From Pseudomonas triticifolii (GTDB taxonomy: Bacteria; Pseudomonadota; Gammaproteobacteria; Pseudomonadales; Pseudomonadaceae): a stretch of 64,000 nt of DNA. Numbering within the stretch: position 1 is the first letter of the stretch; every line of letters begins with the position of its first letter. The stretch is from contig NZ_JACONV010000014.1 of assembly GCF_014358015.1 (NCBI RefSeq), positions 1 to 64,000 of the forward strand, read 5' to 3'. The notes beneath the pieces are model-generated. The model saw only the letters and a list, made by a program, of their open reading frames with translations. It was not told the origin of the DNA and did not search any database. Positions 46,088-53,936 of the stretch are shown one piece after another. Both the position numbers and the translations under genes were made by a program.

Positions 46088-47086
46088 TTACTTTTTCCAG
46101 ACGCCCATGCCGGACAGCCGTTCGCGATCATGGCTGGCCTCAAGATTCAGTGCCGGACCTTTGGGGATGATCCCGGTGGGGTTGATCGTGCGATGGCTCG
46201 CGTAATAGTGACCCTTGATGTGCTCAAAGTTCACGGTTTCAGCGATCCCCGGCCACTGGTACATTTCGCGCAACCAATTGCTGAGGTTCGGATAATCGGC
46301 GATTCGTCGCTGGTTGCATTTGAAATGGCTGTAATAGACCGCATCGAAGCGCACGATGGTCGTGAACAGTCGCACATCGGCTTCGGTCAGGTGTTCGCCT
46401 GCCAGATAACGCTTTTCTCCCAGCAGATTTTCCAGCTCGTCCAGCTCGGCGAATACATCGTCGAACGCTTCTTCATAAGCCTGCTGCGAGGTCGCGAAGC
46501 CTGCGCGATACACGCCGTTATTGACCGCCGGATAGATGCGTTCGTTGAGTTCGTCGATGGTCGCCTGCAGCGCTGACGGGTAGAAATCCAGGCGGTTGCC
46601 GGTCAGTTCGTCGAACGCCGAGTTGAACATGCGGATGATCTCCGCCGACTCGTTGCTGACGATGCGCTGTTGCTGTTTGTCCCACAATACCGGCACGGTG
46701 ACCCGGCCTGTGTAGTGAGGGTCGTCAGCGGTATAGCGCTGATGCAGAAAGGTGAGGTTGTCGAGGGCATCACCGCTGGAGCCCTTTTGCTGATCGAAGG
46801 TCCAGCCATTTTCCAGCATTAGCCAGCTGACTATCGAGACATCGATCAGACTTTCCAGGCCTTTTAGCGTGCGAAGAATCAGAGTGCGGTGTGCCCATGG
46901 GCAGGCGAGGGAGACATATAAATGGTAGCGGCCTGCTTGCGCCACGAAACCGCCTTCGCCTGACGGTCCCGGTGTGCCGTCGGCTGTGACCCAGCTACGA
47001 CGCTGAGCATTTTCACGTTGAAACGCACCGTCTTTACTGCTTTCGTACCACTGGTCATGCCAGCGTCCTTCGACCAGAAGGCCCAT
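46088..47086 (-). CDS. Glutathionyl-hydroquinone reductase-like glutathione S-transferase (YqjG/PcpF family)
   Basis: This protein of about 332 residues belongs to the Xi-class GST/ECM4 family, which reduces glutathionyl-hydroquinones. The catalytic cysteine motif SLACPWAHRTLILR, the VPVLWD and SNESAEIIRMFN glutathione-binding blocks, and the C-terminal helical domain ending GIIPKGP are diagnostic. It is cytosolic and monocistronic. The physiological quinone substrate is not known. Confidence 0.93.
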   Translation of the reverse strand: MGLLVEGRWHDQWYESSKDGAFQRENAQRRSWVTADGTPGPSGEGGFVAQAGRYHLYVSLACPWAHRTLILRTLKGLESLIDVSIVSWLMLENGWTFDQQKGSSGDALDNLTFLHQRYTADDPHYTGRVTVPVLWDKQQQRIVSNESAEIIRMFNSAFDELTGNRLDFYPSALQATIDELNERIYPAVNNGVYRAGFATSQQAYEEAFDDVFAELDELENLLGEKRYLAGEHLTEADVRLFTTIVRFDAVYYSHFKCNQRRIADYPNLSNWLREMYQWPGIAETVNFEHIKGHYYASHRTINPTGIIPKGPALNLEASHDRERLSGMGVWKK

Positions 47087-47194
47087 GTCTGACTCCCCAT
47101 TTCTGAATATGTGAGATTTGGAGGTCAGTCTAGAGGCATCGGTTCGACCTAAAAGCGCAAATTGTGACCGATCATCATCGATAAAGCCGATCGG

Positions 47195-48196
47195 TCACAG
47201 ATTCTTGTCGCGACGCTCCCAGAATATTTGGGCTTGCGCAAACGCTTCATCACGCGCCATACCGAGACCGCGCAATGCCAGCGCCATGGTCGAGATCAGC
47301 GCCAGTTGCGGATAGCTGTCTTCAAGCTCGCCACGCCACAGAGCGACCAGCTGCGCGGGCTCAAGCGTGGCCGGTTTGACGTGACGACGAGGGGAAAGGG
47401 CGGGCCATTCCTCATCCCACGGCTGCCCGCCGGTGGTACCGTACAGATGGCTGATGGTGTCCGGGTTGATCTCGATCTCACCGCCATCGCCCTTGACTAC
47501 GATAGCGTTGTCGCCCAGAAGACTGCTCGCGTCGCGATGCACGCTCTGATAGCCGGGATGGAAGATGCTTTGCAGACCGCAGCGCGCTTGCAGCGGATTG
47601 AGAATGCGCGCCAGCGAATGGATGGGAGAGCGCAGACCCAGCGTGTTACGCAGGTCGATCATGCGTTGCAATTGTGGCGCCCAGTCAGCGAGCGGGATGA
47701 ATGCCAGGTTGCCCTGTGCCATCGCCGTTTCGACTGACGACCAGTTGCGGCACAGTGAAATGTCCAGCAAGCCCAGCAGTTGCTCGGTGTACAGCCGCCC
47801 GGCGGTGTGGGCGCCGCCGCCGTGCAGCAGTATTTTGATGCCGTTCTGGGACAGGCATTTGGCAGCCAGCAAGTACCATGGCAGGTGGCGTTTCTTGCCT
47901 GCGTACGTTGGCCAATCGATATCGATCTGTATCGGCGGCGCGTTGAGGCGTTCGCGTACGGCTTCGGTGAAACCTGCCAGCTCCTCCGGGCTTTCTTCCT
48001 TATGACGTAGCAGCATCAGGAAGGCGCCAAGCTGGGTGTCCTCGACCTTCTCATCGAGCACCATGCCCATGGCCTCGCGCGCTTCTTCGCGCGTCAGGTT
48101 GCGTGCGCCACGCTTGCCCTTGCCCAGAATGCGCACGAACGGCGCGAAGGGGTGTTCTGCAGGGGTTTCAGTCACAAGTGGGGCGTAGTCATTCAT
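47195..48196 (-). CDS. TrpD2/YbiB family protein (anthranilate phosphoribosyltransferase-like)
   Basis: This protein of about 333 residues has the glycosyltransferase family 3 fold. The N-terminal helical domain has LTREEAREAMGMVLDEKVEDTQLGAFLMLLR, and the main domain has ILLHGGGAHTAGRLYTEQLLGLL. The PRPP-binding GTGGD-type loop of true TrpD is replaced (HGGGAHTAG), pointing to YbiB/TrpD2, which binds nucleic acid rather than making tryptophan. ATG 48196 overlaps the tusE stop; a TTG two codons upstream is less likely. It sits at the end of the tus operon, as in other pseudomonads. Confidence 0.88.
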   Translation of the reverse strand: MNDYAPLVTETPAEHPFAPFVRILGKGKRGARNLTREEAREAMGMVLDEKVEDTQLGAFLMLLRHKEESPEELAGFTEAVRERLNAPPIQIDIDWPTYAGKKRHLPWYLLAAKCLSQNGIKILLHGGGAHTAGRLYTEQLLGLLDISLCRNWSSVETAMAQGNLAFIPLADWAPQLQRMIDLRNTLGLRSPIHSLARILNPLQARCGLQSIFHPGYQSVHRDASSLLGDNAIVVKGDGGEIEINPDTISHLYGTTGGQPWDEEWPALSPRRHVKPATLEPAQLVALWRGELEDSYPQLALISTMALALRGLGMARDEAFAQAQIFWERRDKNL

Positions 48197-48528
48197 ATGC
48201 AATTGGTCGGTTTGGGCAGGCCCGCCAGCTTGGCGGCGAGTTTGGCGGGAGTGCCGTTGAACAGGCGATTGAGGTGCAAGCTGTTGCCTTTTTCGGCACC
48301 CAGTTTCAATGCGGTGTATTTGATCAGCGGGCGGGTCGCGGGAGATAGCTGAAACTCTGCATAGAACGCGCGCAACAGTTCAAGAACCTCGACATGCTCG
48401 GCCGTCAATGTCAGGCCTTCTGCGTCCGCCAGCGCATGCGCGACGTCCATGGACCAGTCATTGAGGTCTTGCAGGAATCCGTCCTTGTCGAGTTCCAGCA
48501 TGCGGTCGGCGACCATCAATTGTTTCAT
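48193..48528 (-). CDS. tusE: Sulfurtransferase TusE (DsrC family)
   Basis: This 111-residue sulfur carrier accepts persulfide from TusBCD and passes it to MnmA on tRNA. The conserved penultimate cysteine C110 is seen in the C-terminal GLPKPTNCI, and DKDGFLQDLNDWSMDVAHALAD is the family N-terminal block. Its start overlaps tusB by four bases and its stop overlaps the TrpD2 start. Confidence 0.95.
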   Translation of the reverse strand: MKQLMVADRMLELDKDGFLQDLNDWSMDVAHALADAEGLTLTAEHVEVLELLRAFYAEFQLSPATRPLIKYTALKLGAEKGNSLHLNRLFNGTPAKLAAKLAGLPKPTNCI

Positions 48529-48821
48529 AGCCAGGTGTTCACTTTGTCAAAACGGGTCGACAGCTCGACGAAGCCCTCGTAATCCACGCTGACGATTCCG
48601 GCAGGTAACTCAAGGTTGCGCGCCAGAAGGTCTTCATCGAGCACGTAAAGCGATTCAAGGTTTGCCTGTTGCAGCCTGTCCAGCACTGCGCTGGACGGCA
48701 TTAGCGCGTAAGCAGCGTCACCACACAGCAGAATGCCGTCGTCGTCGCCCAGCAGGCGCAGGCAGCTGTCCAGCCGGTTGTCAGTGAAGGGCGAGTGGGA
48801 AATAACGTGCAACGTGCTCAT
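48525..48821 (-). CDS. tusB: Sulfurtransferase complex subunit TusB (DsrH family)
   Basis: This 98-residue subunit of the heterohexameric TusBCD complex relays sulfur from TusA to TusE. The family pattern MSTLHVISHSPFTDNRLDSCLRLL and GDAAYAL is visible. It overlaps tusC by one base and tusE by four. It has no catalytic Cys equivalent to TusD, as usual. Confidence 0.9.
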   Translation of the reverse strand: MSTLHVISHSPFTDNRLDSCLRLLGDDDGILLCGDAAYALMPSSAVLDRLQQANLESLYVLDEDLLARNLELPAGIVSVDYEGFVELSTRFDKVNTWL

Positions 48822-49183
48822 CAGAGTGTAATCACCTGGTCATAGCGCTCGAACAACGCCGAAAGCTCGGGCTGGGCGGTCAGCAACTGGATGTCTTCGT
48901 CCAGATCATCGCGGGATATGCCGCGTTCAGCGAGGCTGAGCGCGCAGGCATAAAGGTCTTCGACGCCGAACATCGGCAGTGCTTTAAGGTTAGCGCTCAG
49001 GTCTTTCTGTTGCAGGGCTTGCGCATTTTGTTGCGGCAACAGTTGCAACACGCCGTCATCCAGAAACAGCAGGCCGACGGGCAGATCGAACGCTCCGCCT
49101 GCCAGCACGATATCCAGCGCTTCGCGAGCACCGGGGCCGGACCAGGGCGACTGGCGACTCACAATCAATAGTGATTTGGGCAT
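48821..49183 (-). CDS. tusC: Sulfurtransferase complex subunit TusC (DsrF family)
   Basis: This 120-residue subunit of TusBCD has the typical start MPKSLLIVSRQSPWSGPGAREALDI, then LFLDDGVLQLL and KALPMFGVEDLYAC. It is two bases after tusD and overlaps tusB by one base. Confidence 0.92.
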   Translation of the reverse strand: MPKSLLIVSRQSPWSGPGAREALDIVLAGGAFDLPVGLLFLDDGVLQLLPQQNAQALQQKDLSANLKALPMFGVEDLYACALSLAERGISRDDLDEDIQLLTAQPELSALFERYDQVITL

Positions 49184-49184
49184 T

Positions 49185-49577
49185 TCAAGGCCCTCCGAAA
49201 CAGATCAGGCGGTCTGCCGATTGCACAGCATCGTGCAATTGCCCAAGCCCTGATAATTCCCAGGGCGCCAGCAGGTTGGCCGCAGGGCGCTGATAACGTT
49301 CGGCCTCTTCCGGATTCAACACGCCACGGCGCAAGGCGGCGGCGATACAGACCACGCCGTCCAGCTGGTGCTCGACAATGAAGTCGCGCCATTGCCTTGG
49401 CAGGTCCTGTTCGTCCTGAGGCATGACGGTATTGGCCGACGCGCTGTGGACGCCATCCTGATAGAAGAACAGCCGGACAATCTCATGCCCGCCCGCCAGC
49501 ACCGCCTGCGCAAACAGCAGCGCACGCCGGGAAGAGGGCACATGGCCTGCGGAAAATAGGGAGATGGCGAATTTCAT
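49185..49577 (-). CDS. tusD: Sulfurtransferase complex subunit TusD (DsrE family)
   Basis: This 130-residue catalytic subunit of TusBCD carries the persulfide cysteine C77 in GVVCIAAALRRGV. The N-terminus MKFAISLFSAGHVPSSRRALLFAQAVL fits the family. ATG 49577 is chosen over an in-frame start 72 bases upstream. It is the first gene of tusD-tusC-tusB-tusE-trpD2, supplying sulfur for 2-thiouridine with MnmA. Confidence 0.94.
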   Translation of the reverse strand: MKFAISLFSAGHVPSSRRALLFAQAVLAGGHEIVRLFFYQDGVHSASANTVMPQDEQDLPRQWRDFIVEHQLDGVVCIAAALRRGVLNPEEAERYQRPAANLLAPWELSGLGQLHDAVQSADRLICFGGP

Positions 49578-49696
49578 TGTCGGCTCTGCCAGCAAAACAT
49601 GCGCAATGATAAAGAATTCGAGGGCAGGGGTGTGAGTTTGCCGAGACAAAGGGGCTGTGATCAGGTGTCATTCCTGGTGTCTCGGCGTGTATGGCG

Positions 49697-50278
49697 TCAG
49701 GCGATCTGTTCGATGCGACACTTTTCGCACATCGGCTGGGTCGCCAGATAGTCACTGATTTTCTCTTTCATGACTTCAAATGAAGGCCCATAGAGGTACA
49801 GCGCCGTTTCGGTCGGCCCTTGCCAGTAGCTGTAGATTTGCCCGCTACCCTGGATCAGGCGGCTGATGTCCTCATAAAGGACATTCACGTCGTTCTGCGC
49901 ATAGACCTCGTCAGGCAAATCCGTCCCATTGAGGTAGAGCCCCACCCCCTCTGCATTACCGAACATCGTGGTCTCGCCATCGCGTTTCAGGCTGGAGCCT
50001 TTTGGTGCCTGCATCGAGTCGAAGACACCGATCAGCAATTCGATGTTCTGCGCAGTTGGCTTGTGCAAGAGGACTTCAATGTCGCAGTAAGCGACTTCTC
50101 CCTCGGGTGTCATGCCTGTTCCGCCCCCGCACACTTCGCCCAGACCGTGGCTGCGGAGCACTTCATCGGCAGGGTCCTCGAACAGCTCACCACGATGTAT
50201 CGGTTGCAGGCGCGCGTTGAGTTGCACCACGAACACCGCAGGCTCAGGTGGTTTTGCGCCGAAAAGATTTTTCAACAT
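49697..50278 (-). CDS. Protein of unknown function, 193 residues
   Basis: I do not recognise a family. The protein is acidic and soluble without signal peptide or membrane segments. Features are an N-terminal VFVVQLNARLQPIHRGE strand region, a GLGEVCGGGTGM loop, a block DIEVLLHKPTAQNIELLIGVFDSM, and a C-terminal CEKC pair (QPMCEKCRIEQIA) that could bind metal or be redox-active. Codon use looks native. It lies between tusD and a small probable gene remnant next to tRNA-Ser. Size and position would suit an immunity-type protein whose toxin has decayed, but that is only a hypothesis. Confidence 0.65.
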   Translation of the reverse strand: MLKNLFGAKPPEPAVFVVQLNARLQPIHRGELFEDPADEVLRSHGLGEVCGGGTGMTPEGEVAYCDIEVLLHKPTAQNIELLIGVFDSMQAPKGSSLKRDGETTMFGNAEGVGLYLNGTDLPDEVYAQNDVNVLYEDISRLIQGSGQIYSYWQGPTETALYLYGPSFEVMKEKISDYLATQPMCEKCRIEQIA

Positions 50279-50327
50279 GTCCGGTATCCTCAGTCGTTAT
50301 CTGGAACAGTCCGTTCAAAAGAAGGCG

Positions 50328-50555
50328 TCAGGGTGAAGGCGGGTCAAGAGCAGGGCTGACCACCAGGCTGCTATCAGAGAGCGATAACATCCCGGCAAGT
50401 TCAATGGCCCCTTTGAGGTCCAACTGACTGGACGCGAATGATTTGAGCAGCAACGGTACAGGCAGCGCCCAATCCCATTTCTCCCGAATCGGGTTTTTGA
50501 CATCCTTCAACAGCGACACCACGTCGTCCGGATCCAGCCGGGCAATCTCGCCCAC
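50328..50555 (-). pseudogene. Probable remnant of an unidentified gene next to tRNA-Ser
   Basis: A 75-codon open stretch starting GTG 50555 (GEIARLDPDDVVSLLKDVKN then PIREKWDWALPVPLLLKSF) has convincing codon use and continues without a start a further roughly 20 codons upstream until a stop near 50623. No good ribosome-binding site or family was found. It reads like the C-terminal part of a larger protein that lost its front. It could instead be a short real gene of the same operon as the following 193-residue protein. Confidence 0.4.
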
Positions 50556-50669
50556 GTGAATCGAACCGGTCTGGTGGCGTGAATTCCTCGATTGCCCGCG
50601 CGGGCCAGACGCGGGCGCTCGTCAGGGGCCGGAAAGCGAACTGGCATCCGTCCATGAAAACGCAAACCC

Positions 50670-50703
50670 CAGAAACGACAAAGCCCTGAATAATCAGGGC
50701 TTT
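50670..50703 (-). terminator. Terminator after tRNA-Ser
   Basis: A 10-bp stem AAAGCCCTGA/TCAGGGCTTT with a 4-base loop lies 13 bases after the tRNA 3' end on the minus strand, followed by GTCGTTT. Confidence 0.75.
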
Positions 50704-50716
50704 GCGCTACTCAATA

Positions 50717-50804
50717 TGGCGGAGGCATAGAGATTCGAACTCTAGGACCTGTTACAGTCGGCAGTTTTCAAGACTGCTGCCTTAAACCACTCGGCCATAC
50801 CTCC
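50717..50804 (-). tRNA. tRNA-Ser(UGA)
   Basis: Minus-strand sequence begins GGAGGTATGGCCGAGTGG and ends with CCTCCGCCA, with an acceptor stem GGAGGTA/TGCCTCC and encoded CCA. The anticodon loop CTTGAAA gives UGA (UCN serine codons). A long class II variable arm (GACTGTAACAGGTCC region) and TTCGAAT T-loop are present. Length 88 bases. Such tRNA genes are common integration sites, but no second copy of its 3' end is seen in the window. Confidence 0.97.
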
Positions 50805-50926
50805 ACTTTCGTTGCGGGCGCCATAATACCGGAATGAAACACGCTGTCAAACTCTCTGGGTAGCCAGTTGCAGCGCCTCTGTTATGATCTTTGCAACTCA
50901 ACATTTCAACAGGAAGGAGTTTCGCC

Positions 50927-51598
50927 ATGCGCGAACAGGATTACGCCCTTAAAACCGGCATGCAGGCCGACCAGCTAGAGGTTAGTCGTGTCCTGCGCAA
51001 CACTTATGGTCTTCTGGCCCTGACCCTCGCATTCAGCGGTGTCATGGCGTTTGTGGCTCAACAGATGCGCGTCGGCTACCCGAATATTTTCGTGGTGCTG
51101 ATCGGTTTCTACGGTCTGTTCTTCCTGACCAACAAGCTGCGTGATTCGGTATGGGGTCTGGTTTCGACCTTCGCCCTGACCGGTTTCATGGGTTTCCTGC
51201 TTGGCCCGATCCTTAACCGTTATCTGGGCATGGCCGGCGGCGCTGAAGTGGTCAGCTCGGCGTTTGCAATGACGGCTCTGGTGTTCGGTGGTCTGTCGGC
51301 TTACGTGCTGATCACCCGCAAGGACATGAGTTTCCTGGGTGGCTTCATCACCGCAGGCTTCTTTGTCCTGCTGGCTGCGGTATTGGCAAGCCTGTTCTTC
51401 CAGATCAGCGGTTTGCAACTGGCGATCAGCGCAGGTTTCGTCCTGTTCTCGTCGGTCTGCATCCTGTTCCAGACCAGCGCCATCATCCATGGCGGTGAGC
51501 GTAACTACATCATGGCGACCGTGAGCCTGTACGTATCGATCTACAACCTGTTCATCAGCCTGTTGCAGATCTTCGGCATCATGAGCCGCGATGACTGA
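50927..51598 (+). CDS. yccA: Bax inhibitor-1/YccA family membrane protein
   Basis: This 223-residue inner-membrane protein of the BI-1 (TMBIM) family has seven hydrophobic segments and the C-terminal pair of acidic residues (GIMSRDD) typical of the pH-sensitive calcium-leak branch. In E. coli YccA binds and restrains the FtsH protease. ATG 50927 follows an excellent AGGAAGGAG site; a start 36 bases upstream is unlikely. It lies beside the tus genes, as in other pseudomonads. Confidence 0.93.
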   Translation: MREQDYALKTGMQADQLEVSRVLRNTYGLLALTLAFSGVMAFVAQQMRVGYPNIFVVLIGFYGLFFLTNKLRDSVWGLVSTFALTGFMGFLLGPILNRYLGMAGGAEVVSSAFAMTALVFGGLSAYVLITRKDMSFLGGFITAGFFVLLAAVLASLFFQISGLQLAISAGFVLFSSVCILFQTSAIIHGGERNYIMATVSLYVSIYNLFISLLQIFGIMSRDD

Positions 51599-51654
51599 TT
51601 GCGCACCGCGCTAATGGGCGGTCCGCTTCCATAGCGCGACCGCCAGCGTTCAAC

Positions 51655-51687
51655 GAATGCCCCGACTTGTCGGGGCATTCGCGTTTC
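51655..51687 (+). terminator. Terminator after yccA
   Basis: A perfect 12-bp stem GAATGCCCCGAC/GTCGGGGCATTC with a two-base centre is followed by GCGTTTCT. Strong stem, modest U-tract. Confidence 0.7.
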
Positions 51688-52050
51688 TGGCGTTCGGCGC
51701 TCATCTGTCTGACCTGATCGGGCGGGCAGTCCACGGGACAGAATGCGTTCGGCTGGAGGGCCGTGCGGGCACAAAAAAAGATGACCGATTAGTCATATTT
51801 ATCAGGATTGTTACAATCCTTTCAATCGCTTATGGCTTTGCGAGATATCACTAAAATAATTATCAGGGTATTCCTCAATGGATGTAGGCATTTTCTCGAT
51901 TTGGGCGATTTGACATCAACACGAGGGTCTGGACACCGTATTTTTAAGTGTGTCAGTTTGGTTACGCTTCACCCGCGAGTGACAGGATTCTCTCGCTGCA
52001 GAGAGAGGCTGTCGCATCCAATCTGTCCTGCTTGAAAACAAGGAAGTGTC
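51688..52050. other. AT-rich aprA upstream region
   Basis: About 360 bases with no supportable gene. From about 51770 to 51890 it is clearly richer in A and T than its neighbours. Two adjacent dyads lie at 51781-51820 (own entry) and a small CTCTC/GAGAG stem at about 51990-52005. The aprA ribosome-binding site AAGGAAG ends the region. Confidence 0.5.
51781..51820. promoter_or_regulatory. Two adjacent dyads upstream of aprA
   Basis: ATGAC-CGATTA-GTCAT (51781-51796) and AGGATTG-TTA-CAATCCT (51804-51820) are perfect inverted repeats 7 bases apart, about 230-270 bases upstream of the aprA start. They are candidates for regulator binding; no match to a named regulator is claimed. Confidence 0.35.
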
Positions 52051-53490
52051 ATGTCGAACGACGTAGTAAACGCTGCTACCTCAGCCATTCAACTGGCGGC
52101 AACAGCAAGCACAGCCTTCACCCAGATTGATACCTTCGCCCATCAGTACGACCGGGGCGGCAACCTAATCATCAACGGCAAACCCTCCTACTCGGTCGAC
52201 CAGGCCGCCGATTACATTCTGCGCGACGATGCCGCATGGGTTGATCGGGACAGTAATGGGGTCATCAATCTCACGTACACCTTCCTCACGGCCAGGCCTG
52301 CAACCTTTGACAGCGCATTGGGCACCTTCAGTGCCTTCAACACGCAGCAGAAAGCGCAGGCCGTACTGGCAATGCAGTCCTGGGCCGATGTCGCCAAGGT
52401 CTCGTTTACCCAAGCGGCTTCCGGCGGCGATGGACACATGACGTTCGGCAACTACAGCGATGGCAGCAGCGGTGGAGCGGCATTTGCCTACCTGCCAAGC
52501 GGCAACAGCCGTTACGACGGTCAGTCCTGGTACCTCACCAGCAACGCCTACACGGTCAACAAAACGCCGGACAACGGTAACTATGGCCGTCAGACGCTGA
52601 CCCACGAAATCGGTCACTCCCTCGGTCTGTCGCATCCTGGCGATTACAACGCGGGTGAAGGCAATCCGACCTATAACGATGTGTCGTACGCCGAAGACAC
52701 GCGTGGCTATAGCGTGATGAGCTATTGGAGTGAGTCCAATACCGATCAGAGTTTCATCAAGGGCGGAACGCCGGTCTACTCGTCGGCACCGCTGATGGAC
52801 GACATCGCGGCGATCCAGCAACTCTATGGCGCCAACATGAGCACCCGGGCCGGCGACACGGTGTACGGGTTCAACTCCAATGCCGGACGCGATTTCTACA
52901 CGGCAACGTCTGCGTCGTCCAAAGTGGTGTTCTCGGTGTGGGATGGTGGCGGCAAGGACACACTGGATTTCTCCGGCTTTACTCAGAATCAGAAAATCAA
53001 CCTTAACGAAGCGTCGTTTTCCGACGTCGGTGGCATGGTCGGCAACGTATCCATCGCCAAAGGCGTGCTGATCGAGAACGCTATTGGTGGTTCGGGCAAC
53101 GACCTATTGATGGGTAACGCCGCAGCCAACAACCTCAAGGGCGGTGCTGGCAACGACATCATCTATGGCGCAGGAGGGGCTGATACCCTGACGGGCGGAG
53201 CCGGTGCGGATATCTTTGTGTTCGCGGCTGCTTCGGATTCCAGTCGGGCAGCGCAGGACACCATCCTCGACTTCGTCAGCGGTCAGGACAAGATTGATGT
53301 CTCGGCTATTTCTTCGTTGACGTCGTTGCAATTCGTCAACAGCTTCAGCGGTCATGCTGGCGAGGCAATCCTGAGCTACAACCAGGCGAGCAATGCCGGT
53401 AGTCTTGCGATTGATTTCGCAGGTCTGGGGCAGAGCGACTTCCAGATCACTTTGGTAGGTCAGGCTGTCGTGACGGACATCGTGGTTTAA
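52051..53490 (+). CDS. aprA: Serralysin-type secreted zinc metalloprotease AprA
   Basis: This 479-residue extracellular alkaline protease of the M10B family degrades host and bacterial proteins, flagellin monomer among them in P. aeruginosa and P. syringae (known). The zinc site is HEIGHSLGLSH (H185, E186, H189, H195) with the Met-turn SVMSYW and its tyrosine. A calcium-binding RTX parallel beta-roll follows at about 346-390 (GGSGNDLLMG, GGAGNDIIYG, GGADTLTGGAGADIF). There is no Sec signal; the C-terminus VTDIVV is a type I secretion signal. A short propeptide precedes the catalytic domain. The inhibitor aprI follows, but no aprDEF exporter genes flank it. Confidence 0.96.
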   Translation: MSNDVVNAATSAIQLAATASTAFTQIDTFAHQYDRGGNLIINGKPSYSVDQAADYILRDDAAWVDRDSNGVINLTYTFLTARPATFDSALGTFSAFNTQQKAQAVLAMQSWADVAKVSFTQAASGGDGHMTFGNYSDGSSGGAAFAYLPSGNSRYDGQSWYLTSNAYTVNKTPDNGNYGRQTLTHEIGHSLGLSHPGDYNAGEGNPTYNDVSYAEDTRGYSVMSYWSESNTDQSFIKGGTPVYSSAPLMDDIAAIQQLYGANMSTRAGDTVYGFNSNAGRDFYTATSASSKVVFSVWDGGGKDTLDFSGFTQNQKINLNEASFSDVGGMVGNVSIAKGVLIENAIGGSGNDLLMGNAAANNLKGGAGNDIIYGAGGADTLTGGAGADIFVFAAASDSSRAAQDTILDFVSGQDKIDVSAISSLTSLQFVNSFSGHAGEAILSYNQASNAGSLAIDFAGLGQSDFQITLVGQAVVTDIVV

Positions 53491-53499
53491 CCTGCATGT

Positions 53500-53529
53500 T
53501 TGTGGAGGGCTCGGTCGAGCTCTCCACAA
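53500..53529 (+). other. Intercistronic hairpin between aprA and aprI
   Basis: TTGTGGAG/CTCCACAA arms with a 14-base loop that itself contains GCTCG/CGAGC pairing. There is no U-tract. It could stabilise the aprA message or damp read-through into aprI. Confidence 0.45.
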
Positions 53530-53546
53530 CGCTGGATGTATCCCTC

Positions 53547-53930
53547 ATGAAGATTCATACCTTTTTATACAGGCTGTCGATGATGTTGATCCTGTCGACA
53601 GGCATTTGTGGAGTTGCTATCGCCATGAGTCTGAAGCTGCCAAGCCCTGCCGAGTTGAGTGGCACGTGGCGTTTGTTCACCAGCGATCAAAGGCAAGTGG
53701 CTTGTGAGTTGTCTCTGAACGCCGACGAGCCAGCGTCGGTTGGCAATCCGGACTGTGCGACACGCTGGCTCAAGGAGACGCCCACCGGCTGGGTGCCGAC
53801 GCCTGATGGGCTGGCACTGATCGGTAAGGACGGCACTGGCCTCATCCATTTCAATCGTCTGAGCGAGCGGCTGTATCAGGCACGCTTGCCCGGTGGAGAA
53901 CAGCTCAACCTCGAACGCGTAGCTGAGTGA
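53547..53930 (+). CDS. aprI: Periplasmic alkaline protease inhibitor AprI (Inh family)
   Basis: This protein of about 127 residues has a signal peptide (MKIHTFLYRLSMMLILSTGI...) and a small Inh beta-barrel with the start LPSPAELSGTWRLF, which in the family inserts into the protease active site. A cysteine pair lies in VACELSLNADEPASVGNPDC. It protects the cell from misdirected AprA in the periplasm. ATG 53547 is chosen because it begins the signal peptide; an in-frame upstream start would add 17 unrelated residues. It ends 6 bases from the stop of the convergent solA-like gene. Confidence 0.9.
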   Translation: MKIHTFLYRLSMMLILSTGICGVAIAMSLKLPSPAELSGTWRLFTSDQRQVACELSLNADEPASVGNPDCATRWLKETPTGWVPTPDGLALIGKDGTGLIHFNRLSERLYQARLPGGEQLNLERVAE

Positions 53931-53936
53931 AGCTCG

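Noticed and set aside
50717..50804. tRNA-Ser as an attachment site of an integrated element
   Set aside because: No duplicated tRNA 3' end, integrase or phage gene is visible within the window.
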